A DNA stretch of 64,000 nucleotides, taken from Planctomyces sp. SH-PL14 (GTDB lineage: Bacteria; Planctomycetota; Planctomycetia; Planctomycetales; Planctomycetaceae). Each line of letters starts with the position of its first letter. The stretch's first letter is position 1. The position numbers were made by a program, and so were the translations under genes. The DNA is taken from NCBI RefSeq assembly GCF_001610835.1, contig NZ_CP011270.1, positions 6,342,001 to 6,406,000 of the forward strand. Direction: 5' to 3'. This document shows positions 34,817-43,292 of this stretch, one piece after another. The notes beneath the pieces are model-generated. The model ran no database searches. It saw only the letters and a list, made by a program, of their open reading frames with translations, and was not told the origin of the DNA.

Positions 34817-35139
34817 ACCGGGTCCAGGGGCACCCTGGTCAGGGGGTGCAGGGGGCAGAATGCCCCTTGCCCGCCGGAGGCCGTCTCGTCGGGCACCGTC
34901 TGAAGGAGGGAGTGTCCAAGCGCGGACAACGTGCCGGATGCCCCCTCACCAACCCGAGAGGATTACGGACCGAGCGGTGAGTCCTCGACGCCGGCTCCCC
35001 CAAGGCGGTCGTCCGTTGCTTACCACGGTTCCTCATAGAAGTGCCTCCGGGGTCAAGGGGGTGAGACCCCCTTGACCCCAGGCTGCCGTCGCACGTTGGG
35101 TTTGAGGTGGCATAGCCGTGCCGGCGAGGACGCGGTTTG
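34817..35139 (+). repeat. Dispersed multi-hairpin repeat, copy 6 (forward)
   Basis: Starts ACCGGGTCCAGGGGCACC and ends CCGTGCCGGCGAGGACGCGG. Hairpin 2 is GCAGGGGGCA-GAA-TGCCCCTTGC, a register and sequence different from copy 5 but still fully paired. The right hairpin is extended to 14 bp: GGGGTCAAGGGGGT / ACCCCCTTGACCCC around GAG. The CTCACC / GGTGAG long-range pair is kept. It lies in the divergent cysE-PBP spacer. Confidence 0.87.
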
Positions 35140-35207
35140 AACACTCGTCTGGACGAAAATTGCCTCCGCATGTTACCGAACCGCTTCAACTTCCGACGAA
35201 ACGCAGG

Positions 35208-37439
35208 ATGCGAGACGCTCCCCGACCCACGTTCACCGCCGACCCGCACCCCGAGCGGTGGTCGGTCGACGCTGCGCCCACCGCCCGCCTCGCACTCCTC
35301 TTCCTCGCCTTCCTCACGCTCTTCTCCCTCATCGCGGCCCGCATCGTCTGGATCCAGGGAGGAGCCCGCGACCGCTTCCTCGCTGTCTGGGACCGCCCCG
35401 TCGAGTCGCTCGAACCCATCCCCGCCCGCGACGGCCGGATCCTCTCGGCCGACGGCCAAGTCCTCGCCTACGACGCCCCACGGTTTGACCTCCTGATCCA
35501 CTATCGCTGGCTCGAAGAACCGGCCAACGACGCCTGGCTTACAGCCACAGCCCGTGAACGCCTCGCCCCCTCGGACCGCCGCAAGAAAGCGAAGCTCGCC
35601 GCCGCCCGCGAAGAAGTCCTCCGTGAGCGGGTCCGCCTCTGGCAAGGACTCGTCGATGTCACCGGCCGCCCCGCCGAAGAGCTTGCGAGTTCCCGCCAGG
35701 CGATCCAGACCCGCGTGGAGCGAATGCTCCGCGCCGTCGAAGCCCGCCGCGGCGGAGCACCGACCGAGCCGGCCTCGGCTCCCCTCGCCGAAGCCCCGGC
35801 CCGACCCGGCCTGCCGGGCCTGTGGGACCGAGTCGTCAAGGAGCTGACCACCCCGCCGCAGCGCGATCGCCGCGACCCGCTCGTCATCCAGGAGCAGCTC
35901 AACGATCACATCCTCGTCCGAAACGTCCCGCTCCCGGTCGTCGCAGCGGTCGAGTCCCAGGGGGCACGGTTCCCCGGCGTGAAGACACACGTCGCGACCG
36001 ACCGGGTCTATCCTCACGGCGACCTGGCGGCCCACGTTCTCGGCCTGCGTCAGGAGATCCGGCCGGAGGACCTGGCCGTCCGCCAGGAGCGGTATCCCGG
36101 CGGCGACCCGCTCGACTATCGCGCCGGTGACCGGATCGGGCAGGGAGGGATCGAGCGGACCTACGAGGCGGTCCTCCGCGGCCAGCGCGGCGTGCGGCGG
36201 ATCACACGAAACCGGCGCGGCGAGACGCTGTCGTCGGTCATCGTCCGCGAACCGCGAGATGGGCACGATGTCACACTGACCTTCGACCTGGCGGTTCAGC
36301 TTCGCGCGGAGCAGCTCCTCGATGGTGCCCTGTCGGCCGGGTCGAACCGCGTTCCCGAATCGCTCCCCGAGGAAGTGAACGAGGTCTCGTCTCCAACCGG
36401 CGGCTGTGTCGTCGCGGTCGATATCCGGACGGGGGCGCTTCTGGCCGCGGCGACCGCACCCCGCGTCGATCAGCAACTGCTTCTCCATCCGGACCGCGAC
36501 TCGTGGAAACAGATCGCAAAGGATCCGCGGCGGCCTCTCTTCGCGCGACTGACGCAGGCCGCCGTGCCGCCGGGATCGGTGTTCAAGGTGGTCTCCGCCG
36601 TGGCCGGACTGCAGGAAGGGGCGATCCAGCCGGACGAGCCCTTCCTCTGCCGCGGGTTTCTGAACGAGCCCGACCGCGACCGCTGTGCCGTCTATCGCCA
36701 CACCGGCCGCGGGCATGGCGAGACGACGCTGGGCGACGCCCTGTGCTGGTCGTGCAACGTCTACTTCTTCGACATGGCGACGCGGCTCGGTCCCGGTCCG
36801 CTGGAGGACTGGGCGTATCGTTTCGGTTTCGGCGTCCGGACGGGGATCGACCTGCCGGGCGAACGGGTCGGGGCGGTTCCCAATCCGCGCGGCGGCGGCG
36901 GAAAGTGGTACCCGGGGACGACACGGCAGCTCGCCGTCGGGCAGGCTTCGCTCACGGTCACGCCGCTGCAGGTCGCCCGGATGATGGCGGCCGTCGCCAA
37001 CGGAGGGACGCTGGTGCCGCTGCATTTGCGTCAGGCACCGGGGGATGAGTCGCCGTCCGCCGGAGGGCAGGGAACGATGGAACTGGTTGAGTTCGCCTCC
37101 GGACCGGAGCGTGCCGCTCAGCCGATCGAAGGGCTCATTCCTGGAACGCTGGAGCGGATTCGCGAGGCGCTGCGTCTGGTTGTCGAGGACCCGCAGGGGA
37201 CGGGGCGGAGCGCCCATCTCGGCCGGGTCGCCATCGCAGGGAAGACTGGGACGGCCGAGGCGGGCGGCGGGAAGCAGGATCATGCGTGGTTCGCCGGATA
37301 TGCCCCGGCCGAGGAGCCGCGGGTGGCATTCGTCGTGTTTCTGGAACATGGCGGCTCGGGGGGGAAGGCCGCGGGGCCCCTGGTGCGGGAGCTCGTCCGG
37401 ACGCTGGATGACGCCGGGCTGCTCCGCGGCGAGCGGTAA
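35208..37439 (+). CDS. mrdA: Penicillin-binding protein 2-type transpeptidase (class B PBP)
   Basis: 743 residues from ATG 35208. It crosslinks peptidoglycan during cell elongation in other bacteria. One membrane anchor (about residues 25-48) is followed by the PBP dimerisation domain and the transpeptidase. Catalytic motifs are S457-V-F-K460 (PPGSVFKVVSAV), S515-C-N517 (CWSCNVYFFD) and K679-T-G681 (IAGKTGTAEAG). The dimerisation domain has a long Ala/Arg-rich insert at about 160-200. A complete catalytic set argues that this planctomycete makes crosslinked peptidoglycan. FtsI is an alternative identity; the gene stands alone, with no rodA or ftsW beside it, so the elongation role is inferred. 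Confidence 0.88.
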   Translation: MRDAPRPTFTADPHPERWSVDAAPTARLALLFLAFLTLFSLIAARIVWIQGGARDRFLAVWDRPVESLEPIPARDGRILSADGQVLAYDAPRFDLLIHYRWLEEPANDAWLTATARERLAPSDRRKKAKLAAAREEVLRERVRLWQGLVDVTGRPAEELASSRQAIQTRVERMLRAVEARRGGAPTEPASAPLAEAPARPGLPGLWDRVVKELTTPPQRDRRDPLVIQEQLNDHILVRNVPLPVVAAVESQGARFPGVKTHVATDRVYPHGDLAAHVLGLRQEIRPEDLAVRQERYPGGDPLDYRAGDRIGQGGIERTYEAVLRGQRGVRRITRNRRGETLSSVIVREPRDGHDVTLTFDLAVQLRAEQLLDGALSAGSNRVPESLPEEVNEVSSPTGGCVVAVDIRTGALLAAATAPRVDQQLLLHPDRDSWKQIAKDPRRPLFARLTQAAVPPGSVFKVVSAVAGLQEGAIQPDEPFLCRGFLNEPDRDRCAVYRHTGRGHGETTLGDALCWSCNVYFFDMATRLGPGPLEDWAYRFGFGVRTGIDLPGERVGAVPNPRGGGGKWYPGTTRQLAVGQASLTVTPLQVARMMAAVANGGTLVPLHLRQAPGDESPSAGGQGTMELVEFASGPERAAQPIEGLIPGTLERIREALRLVVEDPQGTGRSAHLGRVAIAGKTGTAEAGGGKQDHAWFAGYAPAEEPRVAFVVFLEHGGSGGKAAGPLVRELVRTLDDAGLLRGER

Positions 37440-37616
37440 TCGCTCGAACGTGACGTCCGTCCGGCTGCCAGGGCTATTGAGATTCCATCTCGCGTGAGTC
37501 CCGCTCTCAGTTCGCTGGAAATGCCGCCAACACGGGACCGGCGGGTAGCCGCAACGGGGGGGCGATTTCTATGATTCCTCTCTTCACAGCACACGCATCG
37601 AAACCGGAACGACATC

Positions 37617-38105
37617 ATGCAAGGCAGCCAGAAAGTCATCGACGCCCTCAACGCCGGGCTGACCATCGAACTGACGGCGATCAACCAGTACTTCGTGCAG
37701 AGCAAGATGTGCAAGAACTGGGGCCTGAACCGCCTGGCCGCCCACCACTACGAAGAATCGATCGATGAGATGAAGCATGCCGACATGCTCATCGACCGGA
37801 TTCTGTTCCTGGAAGGGGTTCCCGAGATCGCGCGCTACGACGTGATCCGCGTCGGTTCGGACGTTAAGGAGCAGCTCGAGAACGCCCTGGCGCTCGAGAA
37901 GAATGCCAGCGTGACGTACAACCAGGGGGTCGTGATCGCGACCGCCGAAAAGGACGCCGCCAGCAAGATGATCATGGAGCAGATCATCAAGGAGAGCGAA
38001 GACAGCATCGACTGGCTCGAGGCTCAGCTCGACCTGATCGCCAAGATGGGGATCGGCAACTACATGGTCACGCAGGTCGGCGAAGACAAGGCCGGCGGCC
38101 ACTGA
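37617..38105 (+). CDS. bfr: Bacterioferritin with an incomplete ferroxidase site
   Basis: 162 residues, collinear with E. coli Bfr without gaps through residue 133. The 24-subunit cage stores iron. The haem ligand Met52 (SIDEMKHAD) is present. Of the di-iron ferroxidase ligands, Glu18, Glu51, His54 and Glu94 are present. Position 127 is Ser instead of Glu and position 130 is Ser instead of His (IIKESEDSIDWLE). The subunit can therefore bind haem but should oxidise iron poorly on its own; it may co-assemble with another subunit encoded elsewhere. A neighbouring Glu128 might substitute, which I cannot judge. No bfd gene is adjacent. Confidence 0.93.
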   Translation: MQGSQKVIDALNAGLTIELTAINQYFVQSKMCKNWGLNRLAAHHYEESIDEMKHADMLIDRILFLEGVPEIARYDVIRVGSDVKEQLENALALEKNASVTYNQGVVIATAEKDAASKMIMEQIIKESEDSIDWLEAQLDLIAKMGIGNYMVTQVGEDKAGGH

Positions 38106-38230
38106 GCCGCTCAGACTCTGAGGCCCGCAGAGGCGGCGGTGACGCCGTGAGGTCGAGCCAAATAGGAATCCGTTCGTACAATCAACGGAGTCGGTCACGC
38201 CCGGTGGCCGGCTCCGTTTTGGATTTTGCC

Positions 38231-38665
38231 ATGAGTCAGCTGTACCGCAATTTCGGCATCCAGTTCCGCTATCCCGAGAAGTGGACCCTCAACGAAGAGG
38301 AGGGGGACGAGGAGCAGGTCACGATCACCGTGATGCGCGATCCCGCCTGCTTCTGGTCCCTGACGCTGTTGGCCGAGCGGCCCGCTCCCGAGGAAGTGCT
38401 TGACGAGGCGCTCGACGCTTACCAGGAGGAGTATCCGGACGTCGAGGTCCGCGAGGTGAAGGCGACGATCGCGCGGCGGCCGGCGGTGGCGATCGACGTC
38501 GATTTCTTCTGTATGGAGCTGTGCAATACGGCCCATCTGCGGGCGTTTCAGTCGGAGCAGCACACGCTGTTCGTGATGTATCAGGTGACGGATCACGAAG
38601 AGGGGGAGACGTACCCCGAGTTCGACGAGATTACGAAGTCGCTGGAAGTCGACCTGCCGGCCTGA
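38231..38665 (+). CDS. Small cytoplasmic protein of unknown function
   Basis: 144 residues from ATG 38231. It opens MSQLYRNFGIQFRYPEKWTL, followed by an acidic loop (NEEEGDEEQVTITV) and alternating strands ending in TYPEFDEITKSLEVDLPA. 'GIQFRYPEKW' and the final 'I..SLEV' are features of the PsbP/DUF1795-like fold, in which a mixed beta sheet is flanked by helices; that relation is a guess from pattern. No signal peptide and no catalytic residues. It is 125 bp after bfr on the same strand, so co-transcription is possible. Repeat copy 7 starts 11 bp after the stop. Confidence 0.75.
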   Translation: MSQLYRNFGIQFRYPEKWTLNEEEGDEEQVTITVMRDPACFWSLTLLAERPAPEEVLDEALDAYQEEYPDVEVREVKATIARRPAVAIDVDFFCMELCNTAHLRAFQSEQHTLFVMYQVTDHEEGETYPEFDEITKSLEVDLPA

Positions 38666-38675
38666 GGTCGATCAG

Positions 38676-38999
38676 CGCGCTTGCCGGCACGGCTATGCCA
38701 CCTCAAACCCAACGTGCTACGGCCGTTGGGGGCAAGGGGGTCTCACCCCCTTGCCGCCGGAGGCACTTCCATGAGGAACCGTGGTAAACGACGGACGTTC
38801 GCTTTGTGGGACCGGCGTTGAGGACTCTCTCAAATACACCGCTGGCGATGCACTCCCGGCGGGTTGGTGAGGGGGCATACGGCACGGTGTCCGCGCTTGG
38901 ACACGATCTCCTTCAGACATCTCTCGACGGCCAAGCCTCCGGCGGGCAAAGGGGCGTTGCCCCTCTGCACTCCCCACCAGGGGTGCCCCTGGACCCGGT
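38676..38999 (-). repeat. Dispersed multi-hairpin repeat, copy 7 (reverse)
   Basis: Reverse orientation, from GCTTGCCGGCACGGCTATG through CTCAAACCCAACGTGC to CCCCTGGACCCGGT. The hairpin beside the CCGCCGGAGG block is CAAGGGGGT-GAG-ACCCCCTTG on the minus strand. Hairpin 1 is CCAGGGG / CCCCTGG. Lies between two plus-strand genes. Confidence 0.86.
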
Positions 39000-39088
39000 G
39001 TGGCTGTGGCGCGGTCGAATGCCCTCTTGACGTGGTAGACTAATTGTCTATTTTGGTGGCATGATTCGGCCCGGGCTTGAGGGTTCCG

Positions 39089-39973
39089 ATGAAAACAGCT
39101 CAGCACGTCCTGCGGTGCAGCGGTGACCCAAAGCGGACAACTTGGTTCCGCACTCTCATAGGCCTTCTCGCGATCGCGGTCACTACCGCCGCGTCTGCGG
39201 ACGAACCCTCCTCCGCAGACGTCCTCAAAGCCATGCACCGCCGCGTCGCCTCACTCAAGGTGACCGCCGGAGCCGAACCAGCCACACCGGTCAAACTCGT
39301 CGAAACCCCGCTCCTCCGCTACAGCAACCCCGGAGGACTGACCGTCACCACCGACGGCGCTGTCTGGGCCTGGGGTACAACCGGACGTCCCAAAGCACTC
39401 ACCGCCATCTTCTTCGAACAGCTCCCCGACAACGCCGGCTCCAAGTGGAGCTGCGAACTGACCGCCCTCGCCGACGAACCGGTCACCGTCACCTCCGCGG
39501 CCGGCTGGAAATGGTCGCCCCCTCACTCCGGGACCGAATGGAAAAAGTGCCCCGACGCCCCGGCCGTCGCCGAGTCCGCCAACGAACGGCTCCGGCAGAT
39601 GAAAGACCTCGCCCGCCAGTTCACGTCGTCCGAATCGTTCCCCACCCAGACGGACGAACTGCGGCTCCTCATCCGTCCGATCCATCGCTACGCGGACGCC
39701 GACCACGGACTGATCGACGGCGCCCTGTTCGCATTCAGCGCCGGAACGAACCCGGAATCCGTCCTCGCCCTCGAGGCGGTTGCGGAAGCCGGCGGGGAAC
39801 GCCGCTGGCAGTACGCCTTCTTCCGGATGGGAGCCGCCGCGACGCGGGCCAAGAGGGGAGAGTCGATTGTCTGGGAACGACCAGCAGTCGATGTCTGGGT
39901 TCCCAAAGAACCGTACTTCTCCGCCTTCGGAACCGACCGCGACGTCTTCAACCTGGCGGACTCGACCGAGTGA
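39089..39973 (+). CDS. Secreted protein of unknown function
   Basis: 294 residues from ATG 39089, chosen over one four codons upstream because GAGGG lies eight bases before it. The leader is hydrophobic around residues 18-38 (TLIGLLAIAVTTAASADEPS) and should be cleaved. Landmarks of the mature part are SADVLKAMHRRVASLKV, TPLLRYSNPGGLTVTTDGAV, WAWGTTGRPKALTAIFFEQL, ELRLLIRPIHRYADADHGLI and DGALFAFSAGTNPESVLALE. The last segments resemble proteins found repeatedly in planctomycete genomes next to other secreted proteins. No enzyme motif is recognised. It is convergent with the patatin gene, with 15 bp between them. Confidence 0.8.
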   Translation: MKTAQHVLRCSGDPKRTTWFRTLIGLLAIAVTTAASADEPSSADVLKAMHRRVASLKVTAGAEPATPVKLVETPLLRYSNPGGLTVTTDGAVWAWGTTGRPKALTAIFFEQLPDNAGSKWSCELTALADEPVTVTSAAGWKWSPPHSGTEWKKCPDAPAVAESANERLRQMKDLARQFTSSESFPTQTDELRLLIRPIHRYADADHGLIDGALFAFSAGTNPESVLALEAVAEAGGERRWQYAFFRMGAAATRAKRGESIVWERPAVDVWVPKEPYFSAFGTDRDVFNLADSTE

Positions 39974-39988
39974 CGAGACGGGCCGGCG

Positions 39989-41302
39989 TCAGTGGATGCC
40001 CCGAACCGCGGAAGTCGACGACCGCGGCACGGTTCGTTTGAGCTCGACCTCGGGATCAAAAGTGAACGCGTCGCTCTGCGACCGCGACGGCCGGACGACG
40101 ATCCGCGACCCCGTCCGCGGGGCGGAGCCTTCCCCCGGGGCGACCCCGGGCGGCTTGGCCAGCCACGCGTCGGAACTCGATCCGATCTCCCGGCCGGTCC
40201 GGTACAGCCGCTGCATCGTCTCGATATCGAACTTCAGCGAGCTGGTACTGAGCAGGATGTGCGGCGGGATGGCCGCCAGGTGGAACGTCGCTCCCGTGAA
40301 CTGCGTCAGGAGCTGGATCCGGTTGAGCTCATGCGTCTGGAGCGACTTGAGGACCCCCTGCAGCGACGCGCCTGTGATCTGGAGAAGCTCCCGCTCCACC
40401 GGCATCCGGTCAGGAATCGCCTTACCGGCCACGATCACGTAGACGTGCGAGTTCGCCGCATCCAGCGATGCCGCGACATCCTGCCGGTCGATGCCGAGCA
40501 TCTGCGGGAGCAGCAGCATCGACGTGCTGACGCTGCCATCCACGTGGAGCTCCGTGTACGGCTTCCCTTCGACCTGGATGTTGATCGGGACCGGAGGAAG
40601 AAGCCCGGGGACGGAGCAGGAGGCGAGCAGAACGTCGCGGAAAAGACGTGTCCGGTTCGGATCGTCCCCCGCGGCGATCGCCCCCAGGTCCCACACCACC
40701 AGCTCCTGGGAGTCGAGGCTGGTCGTTCCCGCAAACAGTCTCCGTCCGCGGCGATGCTCGACCGCGATGTGCCGGAGGAGTTCGTCGGTGATCTCGTTCT
40801 CGATCCGCTTCCGGAGCGGTTCCGAACTGGCCAGCGCGTCCGACCAGAACAGCAGCGGTCGCGGGCTGTAGACCTGCGTCGCCTCCTTGGAGGTGTAGAC
40901 GCGCTGCAGCGTCCCGTCGTACTCCCGCCCGAGGAAGGCAAAGGGGGCCACGAGGGCGCCGGTACTGATGCCGGTCACGATGTCGAACTGCGGCCGCGTT
41001 CCCGATTCCGACCATCCGGCGAGGACGCCCGCGGTGAAGGCTCCGTTCACGCCTCCTCCGGAGAGGACGAGGATGTGCCGGGGGGCTTCCTGGGTGCCGC
41101 TGAGGCTGCCGCCGCCGCTCGTCAGTTGGACGAGCCCTTCCGACGGATCGTCGGTCTCGCCGAGCGACTCCTCGGGCTGGCTATCGGACGGGAGAGGGAA
41201 GGGGGGCGGAGGGTAGTCCCGGGCGACGCTCGCGCATCCCGCCAGCGCCAGAGCGAATGCGCACTGGCGGAGGAGGTTGATGACGGAACGAACGCGGTCC
41301 AT
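39989..41302 (-). CDS. Patatin-like phospholipase, lipoprotein
   Basis: 437 residues from ATG 41302 (two other ATGs lie 4 and 7 codons upstream). Lipobox LAGC (FALALAGCASVARD) predicts lipid anchoring. The patatin core shows the oxyanion-hole Gly-rich motif LVLSGGGVNGAFTAGVLAGW, the nucleophile elbow GISTG, and the catalytic Asp in HVDGSVSTSML (D-G-S instead of the more common D-G-G/A). It should hydrolyse acyl esters of phospholipids or related lipids at the membrane surface. The low-complexity region around residues 30-70 is a linker. Repeat copy 8 is in the divergent spacer upstream. Confidence 0.9.
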   Translation of the reverse strand: MDRVRSVINLLRQCAFALALAGCASVARDYPPPPFPLPSDSQPEESLGETDDPSEGLVQLTSGGGSLSGTQEAPRHILVLSGGGVNGAFTAGVLAGWSESGTRPQFDIVTGISTGALVAPFAFLGREYDGTLQRVYTSKEATQVYSPRPLLFWSDALASSEPLRKRIENEITDELLRHIAVEHRRGRRLFAGTTSLDSQELVVWDLGAIAAGDDPNRTRLFRDVLLASCSVPGLLPPVPINIQVEGKPYTELHVDGSVSTSMLLLPQMLGIDRQDVAASLDAANSHVYVIVAGKAIPDRMPVERELLQITGASLQGVLKSLQTHELNRIQLLTQFTGATFHLAAIPPHILLSTSSLKFDIETMQRLYRTGREIGSSSDAWLAKPPGVAPGEGSAPRTGSRIVVRPSRSQSDAFTFDPEVELKRTVPRSSTSAVRGIH

Positions 41303-41535
41303 GCTCGGGAGCATCCTACTCACTGAGGCCGGGGCGATGCCCGACGCGGGTCGCCGGGCCGATCTCGCGACGTGAGCGCCGCGCGGGACCGGCTCAGGGA
41401 CCTGCGACGGGAGTTTCCCGGCAACTCGCGGGAGGGGGCAACGTCAAGTTGGGTTTGAGACGCCCGCATCGGCAATTGGCGGCGATTGGGCGAATGGCAG
41501 GTTTCAGCAGTCCCCCCAGTTTGCCACGGCGAACG

Positions 41536-41853
41536 ACGTACTTGCCGGCACAGCCCCCATAGCTCAAATCCAACGTGCTACGGCAGCCTGGGGTCAAGGG
41601 GGCCACGCCCCCTTGCCGCCGGAGGCCTCTTCCATGAGGAACCGTGGTAAGCAACGGATGTCCGCTTTGTGGAACCGGCGTTGAGAACTCACCGCTCGTT
41701 CTGGAATCCCCGCGGGTTGGTGAGCGGGCATACGGCACGGTCTCCGCGTTTGGACACGCTCTCCTTCAGACATCTCTCGACGAGAGGGCCTCCGGCGGGC
41801 AAGGGGCATTCTGCCCCCTGCACCCCCTGACCAGGGTGCCCCTGGACCCGGTT
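41536..41853 (-). repeat. Dispersed multi-hairpin repeat, copy 8 (reverse)
   Basis: From ACTTGCCGGCACAGCC through CTCAAATCCAACGTGC to CCCCTGGACCCGGTT. On the minus strand hairpin 2 is GCAGGGGGCA-GAA-TGCCCCTTGC, as in copy 6. The right hairpin is CAAGGGGGC-GTG-GCCCCCTTG, whose closing G-C pairs differ from the T-A closing pair of copies 6 and 7. It lies between divergent genes. The rest of the spacer (41303-41535) shows nothing recognisable. Confidence 0.87.
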
Positions 41854-41925
41854 CGATGTGCACGCTTGACCGTGATCGCGGGGTTGACGATGACTTCCGC
41901 CGTCACTCCGATTCTTGAGGTGCCG

Positions 41926-43206
41926 ATGCGCTCGTTCCTCCTCTTGGCCGTTGTCCTCTTCGCTCGATCAACAGGACCGTCGCCTCTTCTCGCGGCACCA
42001 CCGGCCGAAGCGGTCGAACAGGCACATCAGGAGATCTGGCGACGCTTCGTCGACCGGCACGGAGTCATGCTCGACTTCACCGACCTCGACGGCACCGTCA
42101 CCTGTCCCACGCCCGAAGAGTGCCGCGAAGGAAAACCAAACGCCCTCGGCTGGTGGACCCCGATCGAGAACGGAGCCATGTTCGGCGGCATGTACATGGA
42201 CGCCGCAGTCCTGCGGTGGGAGCACTCCCGCTCCGACGAGGACGCCGCGAAAGCCCGGCGGCTCATGGAAGGGCTCCTGTTCCTGAACTCCCTCAGCGAC
42301 GTGAAAGGCTTCGTCGGCCGCGGCGCCAGCACCGACGGAACGTCCCACTACGCGATGGGATCGAACGACCAGACGCTCCCCTGGCTGACAGGGCTCTGGC
42401 GATACCGTGAGTCAGCGATCGCGACGGAGGCGGAGAAGACCCGGATCGCGAAACACCTGACCTCGAACGTCGAGGTCATCGCCGCCCGCGGCTGGACGAT
42501 GCCAGCTGAAGCCCCGTTCGGGACGCGGGGGACGTTCGAGGGATTCCACTTTGAAGAGGTGGCTCGGAAGCTGTTCACGATGAAGATGATGCACCGTCTC
42601 ACGGGCGATGCAGCCTGGGATGAGAAGTACCGGCTCGAACTCGCCCGCCGCGGTGGTGAGGGGAACCGCACGAAGCGGGAGGTATGCGAGGCCGGGATGG
42701 CGTTCTTCTACGCCAAGACGCACAACTGGACGTCGTGCGCCGGCGTCGGTGCACTGCGAGGGCTGTGGGAACTGGAGGCCGATCCAGAGCTCAAGGAGAC
42801 GTATGCCCGGGGACTGGCGGCCAGTGCCCGGCTGGCGGCGGAGAGTCTGCCGCTCGCGATGGAGTTTGATCCGCAGGATGCGAGCCACTTCGAGATGGAC
42901 TGGCGGGCGTCGATGCTGCCGCTCTGGAAGCCGCAGCGGACCGAACAGGAGGCGGTGAGCGTCGCTCAGGAGCAATTGCGGGCGTATCTCAAGGTGTCGC
43001 CGCGACGGCAGAAGGAGACGGCGTTCATCCGTGAGCCGACGTCGGCGGCGTGGATCGTGACGTTATGTCCGGACCGCGAGGTGGTGCTTCGCCACCGGGA
43101 GGCGATCGAGCGGGTGATCGCCAGGTACGACTATTCGCGCCTCTACTATTCGACGTACTTCTGGGTTGAAGGAGCCTGGTGGCGGCTGCACGCGGCAAGC
43201 CAGTAG
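41926..43206 (+). CDS. Secreted, alpha/alpha-barrel-like protein of unknown function
   Basis: 426 residues from ATG 41926, with GAGGTG upstream and a signal peptide (MRSFLLLAVVLFARSTGPSP). The frame is open upstream only through repeat copy 8. Helical, Trp- and Met-rich segments follow: AHQEIWRRFVDRHGVMLDFT, NGAMFGGMYMDAAVLRWEHS, SHYAMGSNDQTLPWLTGLWR and FEGFHFEEVARKLFTMKMMH. The internal repeats of paired helices are like those of six-hairpin glycosidases, and the conserved acidic-aromatic patches would fit a sugar-binding cleft. That is an inference from pattern; no catalytic pair was assigned. Confidence 0.78.
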   Translation: MRSFLLLAVVLFARSTGPSPLLAAPPAEAVEQAHQEIWRRFVDRHGVMLDFTDLDGTVTCPTPEECREGKPNALGWWTPIENGAMFGGMYMDAAVLRWEHSRSDEDAAKARRLMEGLLFLNSLSDVKGFVGRGASTDGTSHYAMGSNDQTLPWLTGLWRYRESAIATEAEKTRIAKHLTSNVEVIAARGWTMPAEAPFGTRGTFEGFHFEEVARKLFTMKMMHRLTGDAAWDEKYRLELARRGGEGNRTKREVCEAGMAFFYAKTHNWTSCAGVGALRGLWELEADPELKETYARGLAASARLAAESLPLAMEFDPQDASHFEMDWRASMLPLWKPQRTEQEAVSVAQEQLRAYLKVSPRRQKETAFIREPTSAAWIVTLCPDREVVLRHREAIERVIARYDYSRLYYSTYFWVEGAWWRLHAASQ

Positions 43207-43210
43207 AGGA

Positions 43211-43272
43211 ACCCCGGGTCCAGGGCTGGAAGCCCTGGCCGCCGGAGGCGCTTCCATCGAGGAACCGTCCAA
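43211..43272. repeat. Hybrid fragment of the multi-hairpin repeat (copy 9)
   Basis: 62 bp that joins the left end of the element (CCCCGGGTCCAGGGC-TGGAA-GCCCTGG, a good hairpin) directly to the inner part of the opposite end in reverse orientation (CCGCCGGAGGCGCTTCCATC, then GAGGAACCGT). The 250-bp middle is missing. It begins about five bases after the stop of the preceding gene and lies between convergent genes. Confidence 0.75.
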
Positions 43273-43292
43273 TCCACAACGGCGACGGGAAC

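Noticed and set aside
34839-37349. A very long minus-strand open frame antisense to the PBP gene
   Set aside because: It mirrors the high-GC third-position bias of the true plus-strand PBP, has Arg/Pro-rich sequence without motifs, and runs on into a repeat copy.
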